The notes beneath the pieces were generated by a model. It was not told the origin of the DNA. It ran no database searches and saw only the letters and a list, made by a program, of their open reading frames with translations. The position numbers and the translations under genes are program-made. Of a stretch of 15,552 nucleotides of DNA, positions 7,956 to 15,526 are shown piece after piece. This DNA comes from CAWUIH01 sp963922495 (GTDB lineage: Bacteria > Pseudomonadota > Gammaproteobacteria > Coxiellales > Coxiellaceae), in contig CAWUIH010000036.1 of NCBI GenBank assembly GCA_963922495.1, positions 1 through 15,552 on the forward strand, given 5' to 3'. How positions within the stretch are numbered: the stretch's first letter is position 1; each line of letters begins with the position of its first letter.

Positions 7956-8246
7956 ATGCGCTATATTTTTTACGCTTTTTGGGTATTGACGGCTTTACTG
8001 GCTGCAAGTTTTGCTAGCCTAAACCCACAGAAAATTGTATTAAATTATTACGTTAATACAAAAGCTATTTACTTACCTATTGTGTTACTTATTGTATTGA
8101 TTATCGGATCTTTGCTTGGCATGATTGCTATGTTACCCATCATTATTCGGAATAAAAACTATGCACGGCGTTTAAAACATCAGGTAAGGCAGGTGCAGGA
8201 AGAAGTCAAAAACCTGCGTGCGATACCACTGCGAGATACGCATTAA
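7956..8246 (+). CDS. lapA: Lipopolysaccharide assembly protein LapA
   Basis: Small inner-membrane protein of the LapA (DUF1049/YciS) family, partner of LapB in controlling LpxC turnover and LPS synthesis. The 96 residues show two membrane segments (about 4-22 and 38-62), the family-type SLNPQKIVLNYY segment between them, and a charged C-terminal helix likely to form a coiled coil (about 70-90). The frame is open back to a TTG at 7917. I chose ATG 7956 because an unusually strong GGGGGAGG (7940-7947) lies 8 nt upstream and because this gives the usual length (E. coli 102). The stop TAA overlaps the lapB ATG by one base. The call rests on topology, size and the lapB neighbour. Confidence 0.9.
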   Translation: MRYIFYAFWVLTALLAASFASLNPQKIVLNYYVNTKAIYLPIVLLIVLIIGSLLGMIAMLPIIIRNKNYARRLKHQVRQVQEEVKNLRAIPLRDTH

Positions 8247-9412
8247 TGATTTGGGCATATATTGTGGGGTTAAGTGCCAGCAGCTATTTCATGGGTTGGT
8301 ACGTTGCGCGACGTATGGCTCCTAAAATACCTCCTAAATTGTCGCCGAAAATTCGACGTGATTATTTCAGAGGATTAAATTATCTTATCAATGAACAGCC
8401 TGATAAAGCGGTTGACGTTTTCATTAAGTTGCTTGAGGTTGATGCCGATACCGTTGAAGCACATCTAGCTTTAGGTAGTTTATTTAGACGACGTGGGGAA
8501 GTAGATCGAGCCATTCGCATTCATCAAAATTTAATTGCTCGTCCCCAATTGTCTAAATCTCATCGACTTCATGCACTTTCTGAATTAGGACAGGATTACC
8601 TGAAAGCAGGGGTTTTGGATCGAGCTGAAAGATTATTTGTTGAACTAGTAAATTTAGGAGATGAAAATTTAAATAGTCTGAACTTTTTACTGCATATTTA
8701 TCAACAGGAAAAGGATTGGCGTAAAGCTATTGAAACTGCGCAAAAATTATTAACACGTGGGGAGCAAGTTCATGCACGTATTGCGCAATATCATTGTGAA
8801 TTAGCTGAAGAAATGATCATGGAAACACGTATTACACAGGCATTGCAATATTTAAAACGTGCACAAGCAATCGACGAAAATTGTGTGCGTGCTAGTCTGA
8901 TTCGGGCGCGACTTGATTTTGAGGTGGGGCGTTGCAAAGAAGCTATTTGCCATTATAAGCGTGCAATTGAGCAAGATCCAGATTATATCTCTGAAATCAT
9001 CACTCCAATGGCAGAATGTTATCAAAAACTCAATGAAGAAAGTAAAATGGTGCAATTTTTGAAGAATTGCTTACATACTTATCCTCGTATCACCATTGTG
9101 TTATCTATTTCTGACTATCTGCAAAAACAATATGGTGAGAATGAAGCGATAGAGTTTATTGCAAAAGAGATCCAACATCGCCCTTCATTGCGAGGATTGA
9201 CGCGACTGATAAGTTTGTATTTACAAAATACAAGTGGCGATGCTAGAGAGAAGCTTATTATTTTACAAAACTTCATGAAAAAACTATTATTGGGTAAACC
9301 AATATATCGTTGTTCACATTGTGGATTTTCTGGAAAAAATTTATATTGGTTATGTCCGAGTTGCCATCACTGGAATTCAATCAAGCCAATAAAAGGTTTA
9401 GAAGGTAATTAA
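8246..9412 (+). CDS. lapB: Lipopolysaccharide assembly protein LapB (TPR protein)
   Basis: LapB (YciM) is an inner-membrane-anchored TPR protein. In E. coli it delivers LpxC to the FtsH protease and so limits lipid A synthesis. The N-terminus has one membrane helix (about residues 3-20) followed by basic residues. The middle is a run of TPR helices (about 40-340), including DYFRGLNYLINEQPDKAVDV and the YLKRAQAIDENCVRASLIRA segment. The C-terminus is the rubredoxin-like metal site with two CxxC knuckles: C356/C359 and C370/C373. All four cysteines are present, so the metal site looks intact. It has 388 residues against 389 in E. coli. The ATG overlaps the lapA stop and the stop overlaps the pyrF ATG (TAATG at both joints), which implies translational coupling. 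Confidence 0.96.
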   Translation: MIWAYIVGLSASSYFMGWYVARRMAPKIPPKLSPKIRRDYFRGLNYLINEQPDKAVDVFIKLLEVDADTVEAHLALGSLFRRRGEVDRAIRIHQNLIARPQLSKSHRLHALSELGQDYLKAGVLDRAERLFVELVNLGDENLNSLNFLLHIYQQEKDWRKAIETAQKLLTRGEQVHARIAQYHCELAEEMIMETRITQALQYLKRAQAIDENCVRASLIRARLDFEVGRCKEAICHYKRAIEQDPDYISEIITPMAECYQKLNEESKMVQFLKNCLHTYPRITIVLSISDYLQKQYGENEAIEFIAKEIQHRPSLRGLTRLISLYLQNTSGDAREKLIILQNFMKKLLLGKPIYRCSHCGFSGKNLYWLCPSCHHWNSIKPIKGLEGN

Positions 9413-10119
9413 TGGTATTTGATAATAAAAAAATTATTGTATCTATCGATAGCAAAGATTTAACGGATGCAACTGAAATAATTGCACAACTTGATGCTGC
9501 AATTTGTCGTCTTAAATTTGGTAATATTTTGTTTACTCGTTATGGTCCCCAAATTGTTGAAAAATTTATGCGGCAAGGTTTCGAAATTTTCCTTGATTTA
9601 AAATATCATGATATTCCGCAAACAGTCGCTGGTGCATGTCAATCTGCCGCTGCATTAGGAGTGTGGATGGTGAACATTCATGTTACTGGTGGTAAATCTA
9701 TGATGCAAGCTGCGCGCGAGGCAATTGATCAGCACACACAATCGCCATTGTTAATCGGTGTCACATTGTTGACCAGTTTGGATCAAAAAGATTTGCAAGC
9801 TTTAGGTGTTCAGCAATCACCTAAAGAACTTGTGTTGTCGTTAGCTCGTCAAGCACAGGAAAATGGTCTTGATGGAGTGGTTTGCTCGGCACAAGAAGCC
9901 GCAATGGTGAGGCATGCCTGTGGTGACCATTGCGTAATTGTTACTCCAGGAATTCGATTACCTCAAGGAGAGAGCTCAGACCAAAAACGAATTATGACTC
10001 CTGAAAATGCTATTGCTGCCGGTAGCGATTACTTGGTTATTGGACGGACTATTACACAATCACCGCAGCCAGCGGATACATTGCAGAAAATACATGATGC
10101 AATTCAACGTACATTGTGA
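9412..10119 (+). CDS. pyrF: Orotidine 5'-phosphate decarboxylase
   Basis: Last step of UMP synthesis: decarboxylates OMP without a cofactor. It is a TIM-barrel enzyme with the catalytic DxKxxD array in DLKYHDIP (D62, K64, D67), preceded by D13 at the end of the first strand (IIVSID). Phosphate-binding elements are TPGIR near residue 181 and GRTITQS near 215. Its 235 residues are typical of the type I bacterial family. The start overlaps the lapB stop by one base. lapB-pyrF adjacency is conserved in Enterobacteria and many other gammaproteobacteria. Confidence 0.97.
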   Translation: MVFDNKKIIVSIDSKDLTDATEIIAQLDAAICRLKFGNILFTRYGPQIVEKFMRQGFEIFLDLKYHDIPQTVAGACQSAAALGVWMVNIHVTGGKSMMQAAREAIDQHTQSPLLIGVTLLTSLDQKDLQALGVQQSPKELVLSLARQAQENGLDGVVCSAQEAAMVRHACGDHCVIVTPGIRLPQGESSDQKRIMTPENAIAAGSDYLVIGRTITQSPQPADTLQKIHDAIQRTL

Positions 10120-10190
10120 TAAAGCTTGACTTTAATCAGTATTATGAACCTGATACCATCAGGAAATAAATCTAAAAAGACCTAAAAGGT

Positions 10191-11225
10191 ATGGATACAA
10201 TTAAAAGCGCTATTATTGGCCTACTAGCTACCGTTTTTTGTATTTGGTTACTCAGACCTATTGCTTCCCGAATAGGCTTAGTTGATCGTCCAGACAGCCG
10301 AAAATGGCATAAAAATGATGTGCCTGTCATTGGCGGTATTGCGATTTTTTTTGGTTTTTGTCTATCATTGCTCACCCTCAAACACTCATTGTTTCATTAT
10401 CGTGGTATGTTGGCAGGTAGTGCAATTTTAATACTGATGGGCGTTGTTGACGATATCAAAGATTTAAGTTTTAAGCTACGCCTACTGGGGCAAATTTTTT
10501 CTGTTCTATTGATGATTATTTGGGGCAATGTGATGATCGAGAACCTTGGAAATTTGTTATTTTTTGGGGATATTCATATTGGATTATGGGGCGTGCCATT
10601 TACAATAATTGTAGTGATGGCGAATATTAATGCCATGAATATGATAGATGGTCAAGACGGCTTAGCAAGTGGAGTGGCACTAATACAAACGGTATTGTTA
10701 ATTGTATTAGTTGCGAAACTAGGTAGTGAATTTGATTTAAAAATTTTAGTTATTTTTGCAGTATTGATAGCAACATTTTTGTTTTTTAACGTTCGTCCCC
10801 TTTCAAAAAATACAGCAAAAATTTTTATGGGTGATGCGGGGAGCACTTTCTTAGCTTATATTTTATCGTGGTTTGTAGTTGATTTATCGCAGCATGGATG
10901 CGGATTAATGAGTCCAATGACAGTATTATGGATTGTAGCATTTCCAATTTATGATTTAGTCAATGTGACGATCTTAAGAATTCGCCAAAAAAAATCTGTG
11001 ATGCTGGCAAGCCGTGATCACTTTCATCATGTGCTGCATCTTCTCGGTATTAACAGTTTACTATCAACCATATTACTGTGTTTGCTTTCGTTGATTCTTG
11101 GGTTATTAGGTTTGTTGTTGAATTACATTGGGTTAGCGGAGGGCTGGCAGTTATTAATGTGGGTTATGTTTTTAGTGATTTATGTTATTTTCGTGGAAAT
11201 AACTCGTAAGCCGAGTGATGACTAG
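10191..11225 (+). CDS. wecA: Undecaprenyl-phosphate GlcNAc-1-phosphate transferase (WecA-type)
   Basis: Polytopic inner-membrane enzyme of the MraY/WecA superfamily. It moves a sugar-1-phosphate from UDP-sugar to undecaprenyl phosphate, starting O-antigen or other polysaccharide synthesis. Visible motifs are VDRPDSRKWH at the first cytosolic loop, the Mg-binding DD (D87-D88), NAMNMIDGQDGLASG (D153, D156), FMGDAGSTF, and H277-F-H-H at the substrate loop. The HxHH pattern and DGQDG favour WecA over MraY. About ten to eleven membrane helices fit its 344 residues (E. coli 367). AAGG at 10186-10189 lies only 1 nt from the ATG, which is too close, and no other in-frame start exists upstream before TAA at 10173. 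The exact sugar (GlcNAc or another N-acetylhexosamine) cannot be told from the sequence. Confidence 0.88.
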   Translation: MDTIKSAIIGLLATVFCIWLLRPIASRIGLVDRPDSRKWHKNDVPVIGGIAIFFGFCLSLLTLKHSLFHYRGMLAGSAILILMGVVDDIKDLSFKLRLLGQIFSVLLMIIWGNVMIENLGNLLFFGDIHIGLWGVPFTIIVVMANINAMNMIDGQDGLASGVALIQTVLLIVLVAKLGSEFDLKILVIFAVLIATFLFFNVRPLSKNTAKIFMGDAGSTFLAYILSWFVVDLSQHGCGLMSPMTVLWIVAFPIYDLVNVTILRIRQKKSVMLASRDHFHHVLHLLGINSLLSTILLCLLSLILGLLGLLLNYIGLAEGWQLLMWVMFLVIYVIFVEITRKPSDD

Positions 11226-11261
11226 AATTTAACGAGTGTAGAAAAACAATTTTCTCGAAGT

Positions 11262-13424
11262 TTATGATTTCCGTTTTACCGTAATGATATCGGGAATATC
11301 CTTTAGTTTCCTGATGAGCATTTCTAGTAAATTGAGATTCTCAATTTCGACTGAGGCATGTATATAGCTGCGATCTAATAACTTATTTGTGTGTGTGGTC
11401 AGTGCCATAATAGCAACCTTTAAATTTCCAATAACATTACTGATATCTCGAATTAAACCTGTGCGTTCGTGGCATTCTATTTTGATGGTCACGACAAATT
11501 GTTGTAATTGTTCATTGCCCCAATCAACAGGTACGATGCGCTCAGGGTGATGATGTTGTGCATGAAGGATATTTTTACATTGGGCATGATGAATAGAGAT
11601 ACCACTATTTTTAGTGATATATCCCAGTACTGAATCGCCAGATATTGGCTGACAACAGCGTGCAAGTTGAATTAATAAATTATCAACTCCGGCGATATTC
11701 AAGTATGAGTGTGTTTGCTTGGTCGGTTTAATACTGGTTATTGGTTCAATCACAGGATCTTCATGCGACGCTGCTTGCTTGAGTGCGTTAAGACGATTTT
11801 TTATCACTGTAATGCCAATATCTCCAGCACCGAGAGAAGCTTGTAGATTTTCCAATTTTTTAAAATTCAGTTGTTTTGTGATTTTATTCAGTTGCTGTTT
11901 GCTGTATTCATTTTTAGAAAAATATTTATCCCATATTTCCACCCCAAGTTGTAAATTCTTTTCAAAGTCCGCTTGTCTGAACCAAGCCTTGATTTTTGAT
12001 CGTGCCTGCGTAGTTTTAATATAACCACGGCGGGTTATGAGCCAATCGCGACTAGGTGTGCCATTTTTATGAGTTAAGATTGCAACACGGTCACCGGTTT
12101 TTAAGATATAGGTTAGCGGCACAATTTTGCCATTTACTTTAGCGCCGCGGCAGCGATGTCCTACTTGCGTGTGGATATAATAGGCAAAATCTAATGGCGT
12201 CGCGCCAGCTGTTAAATCAATCACGTCGTTGGTGGGGGTGAATACATAGACACGATCTTCAAATATCTTGTTGTAGAGTAAATTATTAGACTCAGTATCA
12301 TGGCTCAAATCTTGTTGCCATAGCATGACTTCCCTCAGCCATTTTATTTTTTCCTGATATTTTGCTTGCTGTTGCCCGCCTTCTTTGTATCTCCAATGTG
12401 CAGCTACGCCGAGTTCGGATTCTTCGTGCATGTCGAAAGTCCGAATTTGGATTTCTACGCTGAGTTGGTGCGGACCGATAACAGCAGTATGAATCGAGCG
12501 ATAACCATTTTCTTTGGGTTTTGCAATGTAATCATCAAATTCTTTTTGGATACTGTGCCACTCTTGGTGTGCCAGGCTTAGCACACGGTAGCAGTCTGCA
12601 ATTTTTGGCACAAGGACACGCACGGCGATAGCATCATAAATTTCATTAAAATCGACTTTCTTACGTTCAATTTTTTTGTAGATACTGTAAATGTGCTTAG
12701 CACGTCCAGTGATTTCAACACGTTGTATATGTTCGTCCTGCAATAATCTTTTGAGCACTTCGATAAAAGAAACGACATACACTTCACGCTCAGCACGTTT
12801 CATATTCAATGATTTTGAGAGATCTTTATAAGCTTTTGGGTTTAAATATCGAAAAGCCCAATCTTCGATTTGCCATTTCAGTTGACCGATACCAAGACGA
12901 TTCGCTAATGGTGCGTAAAGTGCCATTACATTTTCGGCAGTAGATCGTTGCAACTCAGGGTCAACATTGCGACAATGTTTCAGAGTAATCAGGCGTTCAA
13001 CTAATTTTATAAGTACGATACGAATATCATCCACCATCCCAAGTAGCATTTTTCGGATATTATCAATCAGGTTTTGTTGATGTGAAAAGTGATTTGTGTG
13101 TATGGAAAATTGATCAAGTGCAGACATGCTCCGAGTACCTAACAGTAGTTTTTTCACAGTACTGTTGAGTTCAGCTGAGATGCGTTCTGCAGGAATCTTA
13201 CCATTGGTGAATGTAGGGAACAGCAATGCAGCTGTTAGTGTGGGGCAATCACACTTTAGTTTACTCAGTTCCATAGCGACTTCAATGCCTTGTGTTTGTT
13301 GCTCTTCTTGTGATGTATCTTGCGGTAATTGCTCAAGCAAACCTTTGGCTTGTTTTAAAAGGTTTTGATCTCTAAGGTCAATGTGATGCAACTTGCCCAA
13401 CAGGCATTCAAATGTGGTTTTCAT
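11262..13424 (-). CDS. relA: GTP pyrophosphokinase RelA, (p)ppGpp synthetase I
   Basis: Ribosome-associated stringent-response enzyme that makes pppGpp/ppGpp from GTP/GDP and ATP during amino-acid starvation. Domains in order are a degenerate HD region (FP at 69-70 replaces the HD of active hydrolases), the synthetase (RAKHIYSIYKK 241-251, YDAIAVRV 263-270, EFDDYIAKPKENGYRSIHT 295-313, VEIQIRT 323-329), TGS (about 391-452), a helical region, a zinc-finger-like CC motif (C590, C591 with H612/H613 and C616) and ACT (about 645-718). EFDD, rather than the RxKD seen in bifunctional enzymes, marks the monofunctional RelA branch. It has 720 residues against 744 in E. coli. It converges on wecA with a 36-bp gap and diverges from rseP. 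A weak start region precedes the ATG. The cell should need SpoT elsewhere to remove ppGpp. Confidence 0.96.
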   Translation of the reverse strand: MKTTFECLLGKLHHIDLRDQNLLKQAKGLLEQLPQDTSQEEQQTQGIEVAMELSKLKCDCPTLTAALLFPTFTNGKIPAERISAELNSTVKKLLLGTRSMSALDQFSIHTNHFSHQQNLIDNIRKMLLGMVDDIRIVLIKLVERLITLKHCRNVDPELQRSTAENVMALYAPLANRLGIGQLKWQIEDWAFRYLNPKAYKDLSKSLNMKRAEREVYVVSFIEVLKRLLQDEHIQRVEITGRAKHIYSIYKKIERKKVDFNEIYDAIAVRVLVPKIADCYRVLSLAHQEWHSIQKEFDDYIAKPKENGYRSIHTAVIGPHQLSVEIQIRTFDMHEESELGVAAHWRYKEGGQQQAKYQEKIKWLREVMLWQQDLSHDTESNNLLYNKIFEDRVYVFTPTNDVIDLTAGATPLDFAYYIHTQVGHRCRGAKVNGKIVPLTYILKTGDRVAILTHKNGTPSRDWLITRRGYIKTTQARSKIKAWFRQADFEKNLQLGVEIWDKYFSKNEYSKQQLNKITKQLNFKKLENLQASLGAGDIGITVIKNRLNALKQAASHEDPVIEPITSIKPTKQTHSYLNIAGVDNLLIQLARCCQPISGDSVLGYITKNSGISIHHAQCKNILHAQHHHPERIVPVDWGNEQLQQFVVTIKIECHERTGLIRDISNVIGNLKVAIMALTTHTNKLLDRSYIHASVEIENLNLLEMLIRKLKDIPDIITVKRKS

Positions 13425-13532
13425 ATCTAAAAATTAAATGTGCTATTAAAATAGTATTTATATATTTTACACATCTTCTCGAAAAAGTTTAGAGCAGTTT
13501 TATTATTGTTTCGCATTCTGGGCTGGACAGTC

Positions 13533-13559
13533 ATGATCTTGAACGGCACAATAGATCAT
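13533..13559 (+). promoter_or_regulatory. Inverted repeat touching the rseP start
   Basis: ATGATCT (13533-13539) and AGATCAT (13553-13559) are perfect 7-bp arms with a 13-nt loop. The right arm ends one base before the rseP ATG at 13561. No good Shine-Dalgarno lies outside the loop, so a hairpin here would hide the initiation region. A role in translation control, or as an operator, is inference. The rest of the 136-bp relA/rseP divergent gap is AT-rich with no clear promoter pair. Confidence 0.35.
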
Positions 13560-13560
13560 C

Positions 13561-14928
13561 ATGAATATTGTTATTGCTACCTTAGGCGCTTTAGGCGCGC
13601 TCTTCATTATCATTGTACTGCATGAGTTAGGCCACTTTTTTGTGGCTCGTGCTTGTGGTATTAAAGTTTTAAGGTTCTCTTTAGGATTTGGTAAATCATT
13701 GTGGTCTCATCGCGCAAAAAGCGGCACGGAGTATGTCGTTGCAATCTTACCTCTGGGTGGTTATGTCAAAATGTTAGGTGAGGGTGAAGAAATATCCTCC
13801 CCTGAAGAAGCGCATCGGGCATATAATCAAAAGCCTTTATTAGCGCGCATGGCGGTCGTATTAGCTGGGCCAATGGTTAACTTTGTGTTGGCTATTATTG
13901 CTTACTGGGGAGTTTTTTTAATCGGTGTACAGCAAATTCATCCTATCATTGGTGAAGTGCAGCCTCACTCGATTGCTGCAGAAGCAAAACTTGCTAGGGG
14001 AGATCAAATACTACAAATTGACAATCGGAAAACCAAAAGTTGGCAGCAAGTTTTAATGGCTATTGTAGGTCATACTGGCCAGCATAACAAAATGACTTTT
14101 ACAGTACGTACTCCACAATCCAAGATTGAAAAACGGCTATTGGATCTGACAAGTTGGCACTATAACTCGCGCGAGCCAAATTTTTTGCAGAGTTTGGGCT
14201 TTGTGCCATTCTCTCCTAATATTCCTCTTATTTTCGAAAGAGTACTGCCGAATTCGCCAGCTCAACATGCTGGTTTACGAGCTGGCGACCGGGTTGTTTC
14301 TATTGACCATCATACTATTGAGAGTTGGGCTGAAATGGTTCATTATGTTCAAGCACATCCTGGGCAGCAGTTGTTATTTGGAGTTCAGTCTGCTGATCGA
14401 GTGTCTCGACAAGTATTGGTTGTTACCGGTGAATCTAAGCAACATAGTGGCAAGGAACTGGGGTATTTAGGTGTTGAAGCCAAGCCTCCAATATGGCCTG
14501 AAACGATGGTGTATCGCGAGCATTACAATGTACTTTCAGCATGGTTTCCAGCATTACATCAGACTTGGCGTTTACTCGCATTTCGATTGGTTGTTATTGG
14601 CAAAATGGTCACTGGAAAAATATCTCTCCATACGCTAGGTGGCCCGGTGACCATTTTTCATGCTGCGGGAAAAGCTTCTCTTGCCGGCTGGAAGGTATAT
14701 TTAAATTTTATTGGCTTTCTTAGTCTTGCTATTGGTTTCATTAACCTATTGCCAATTCCGGGACTTGATGGTGGTCATTTTTTCTTTCAAGTTATCGAAG
14801 TTATTGTTCGTCGTCCAGTTCCGCAGCGCATCCAAATGATTAGCCTGAGCTTTGGTATGTTATTTTTGGCATTTCTGATGGTGCAAGCTACCGTCAACGA
14901 TATTGCACGCTTGCTCATTAAATCCTAA
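13561..14928 (+). CDS. rseP: Site-2 intramembrane zinc metalloprotease RseP
   Basis: Inner-membrane S2P-family protease. In E. coli it cuts the anti-sigma factor RseA after DegS, and it also clears signal peptides. The zinc site HELGH is at residues 21-25 in the first membrane helix. The third ligand lies in NLLPIPGLDGGH (D403). Two periplasmic PDZ domains lie between, about 127-175 and 225-275, with GDQILQIDN and GDRVVSIDH as their core strands. Its 455 residues match the usual length (E. coli 450). In many proteobacteria rseP sits between dxr and bamA; here relA lies upstream and a small unknown gene downstream, so it is outside that cluster. Confidence 0.95.
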   Translation: MNIVIATLGALGALFIIIVLHELGHFFVARACGIKVLRFSLGFGKSLWSHRAKSGTEYVVAILPLGGYVKMLGEGEEISSPEEAHRAYNQKPLLARMAVVLAGPMVNFVLAIIAYWGVFLIGVQQIHPIIGEVQPHSIAAEAKLARGDQILQIDNRKTKSWQQVLMAIVGHTGQHNKMTFTVRTPQSKIEKRLLDLTSWHYNSREPNFLQSLGFVPFSPNIPLIFERVLPNSPAQHAGLRAGDRVVSIDHHTIESWAEMVHYVQAHPGQQLLFGVQSADRVSRQVLVVTGESKQHSGKELGYLGVEAKPPIWPETMVYREHYNVLSAWFPALHQTWRLLAFRLVVIGKMVTGKISLHTLGGPVTIFHAAGKASLAGWKVYLNFIGFLSLAIGFINLLPIPGLDGGHFFFQVIEVIVRRPVPQRIQMISLSFGMLFLAFLMVQATVNDIARLLIKS

Positions 14929-14978
14929 TCTGTCTATGTAGCCACTTTTGTGTAGCGTACTATCCAAATCAGTTATTC

Positions 14979-14996
14979 TCTCATAAAATTGTGAGA
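14979..14996. repeat. 18-bp dyad downstream of rseP
   Basis: TCTCATAAAATTGTGAGA has near-perfect twofold symmetry: 8 paired positions per arm, one of them T:G, around AA. It lies 50 nt after the rseP stop. The 2-nt centre makes a protein-binding dyad as plausible as a hairpin, and there is no following T-run. The function is unknown. Confidence 0.35.
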
Positions 14997-15141
14997 TATT
15001 TCTTAAACGGAATAAATCGATTCGCTCATTTTGTTGCGTTCAATGAAGACAACGTCCACAGATTTGGCGAATGAGGCCTGTAAATTCGTTGGTTTGAAAT
15101 GGATGTCGCATTTTTTCAATGATTCGATTAAATTCTGTTAG

Positions 15142-15169
15142 TTGTTATCTTATTTTGCTCAGTTAACAT
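15142..15169 (+). promoter_or_regulatory. Possible sigma-70 promoter for the small peptide gene
   Basis: TTGTTA (15142-15147) and TAACAT (15164-15169) are separated by 16 nt; each matches 4 of 6 consensus bases. Transcription would start near 15176 and give a leader of about 100 nt. In AT-rich DNA this match is weak evidence. Confidence 0.3.
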
Positions 15170-15202
15170 AGAAATTCGCCTTTGTCTCAGGCTAAAAAAA
15201 TA

Positions 15203-15233
15203 AAGGTAGTTTTATAGGACGTTAAACCACCTT
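15203..15233 (+). promoter_or_regulatory. Leader hairpin before the small peptide gene
   Basis: AAGGT-A-GTTT (15203-15212) pairs with AAAC-C-ACCTT (15224-15233): nine base pairs with one A/C mismatch and an 11-nt loop. It lies 40 nt upstream of the start codon at 15274. It may be a regulatory leader structure; no known riboswitch class is recognised. Confidence 0.35.
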
Positions 15234-15273
15234 ATCTTTAAACAAAATTTATTTGATCATGGAGGATCAGTTG

Positions 15274-15417
15274 ATGAGAAAAGCGCTTGCTAGTATGGTA
15301 GTAATTGTATTTGCTGGTTTGCTTTGCACCAGTTTGCTATCTATTTTTGGTAATCATTCTTTAGTGAATGGCGACAGTAATCTGAATATTAAGTATCCAT
15401 ATTATATGTCTTACTAG
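15274..15417 (+). CDS. Unrecognised 47-residue membrane or secreted peptide
   Basis: I do not recognise this gene. The predicted peptide starts MRKAL, has a hydrophobic stretch at about residues 4-25 that looks like a signal peptide or membrane anchor, then a short polar tail (NGDSNLNIK) ending in an aromatic cluster, YPYYMSY. A cysteine at residue 18 does not sit in a lipobox (GLLC). Translation signals are good: GGAGG at 15261-15265 lies 8 nt before the ATG. An in-frame ATG at 15259 overlaps that site and is less likely to be used. A strong intrinsic terminator begins 22 nt after the stop, and a possible promoter and hairpin lie upstream, so it looks like a complete single-gene unit. It could also be the leader peptide of a longer transcript, but the terminator argues for a self-contained gene. 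Confidence 0.65.
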   Translation: MRKALASMVVIVFAGLLCTSLLSIFGNHSLVNGDSNLNIKYPYYMSY

Positions 15418-15439
15418 ACTCCAAGAGTCCACGTGCCAT

Positions 15440-15469
15440 ATCCGCCATCTTGTATGGCGGATTTTTTTT
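15440..15469 (+). terminator. Intrinsic terminator after the small peptide gene
   Basis: ATCCGCCAT (15440-15448) and ATGGCGGAT (15454-15462) form a perfect 9-bp, GC-rich stem with loop CTTGT, followed by an uninterrupted run of T to 15469. This is the clearest rho-independent terminator in the window. Confidence 0.93.
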
Positions 15470-15526
15470 CTTGCAAAATGACCACTTCTTGTCGCACAAT
15501 ATTTGCAAAAATAGGGGCAATTCAAT

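Larger units (their letters stand above)
14929..15273. other. Gene-poor stretch between rseP and the small peptide gene
   Basis: No recognised gene lies in these 345 bases. The middle (about 15010-15145) is unusual for its complementary segments: AATCGA 15015-15020 with TCGATT 15124-15129, ATTCGC 15020-15025 with GCGAAT 15067-15072, and CTCATT 15025-15030 with AATGAG 15070-15075. Short frames are open on both strands: plus 15043-15141 (32 residues, starting MKTTSTDLAN) and minus 15111-15040 (23 residues, starting MRHPFQTNEF). Neither has a Shine-Dalgarno. It could hold a small RNA, a miniature repeat or the remnant of a lost gene; I cannot decide which. Confidence 0.4.

Noticed and set aside
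10126..10163. A promoter and hairpin between pyrF and wecA
   Set aside because: TTGACT at 10126 has no -10 at a proper distance, and CCTGAT/ATCAGG (10149-10163) is a 6-bp repeat without a T-run.
11226..11261. A bidirectional terminator between wecA and relA
   Set aside because: GAAAA 11241-11245 and TTTTC 11250-11254 form only an AT-rich 5-bp stem with flanking bulges; too weak to call.
11719..13368. Plus-strand frames inside relA
   Set aside because: They are antisense shadows of relA with no ribosome binding sites or recognisable domains.
15178..15192. GCCT/AGGC hairpin near 15178 as a terminator
   Set aside because: The 4-bp stem is followed by A residues on the plus strand, and the T-run on the minus strand is on the wrong side.
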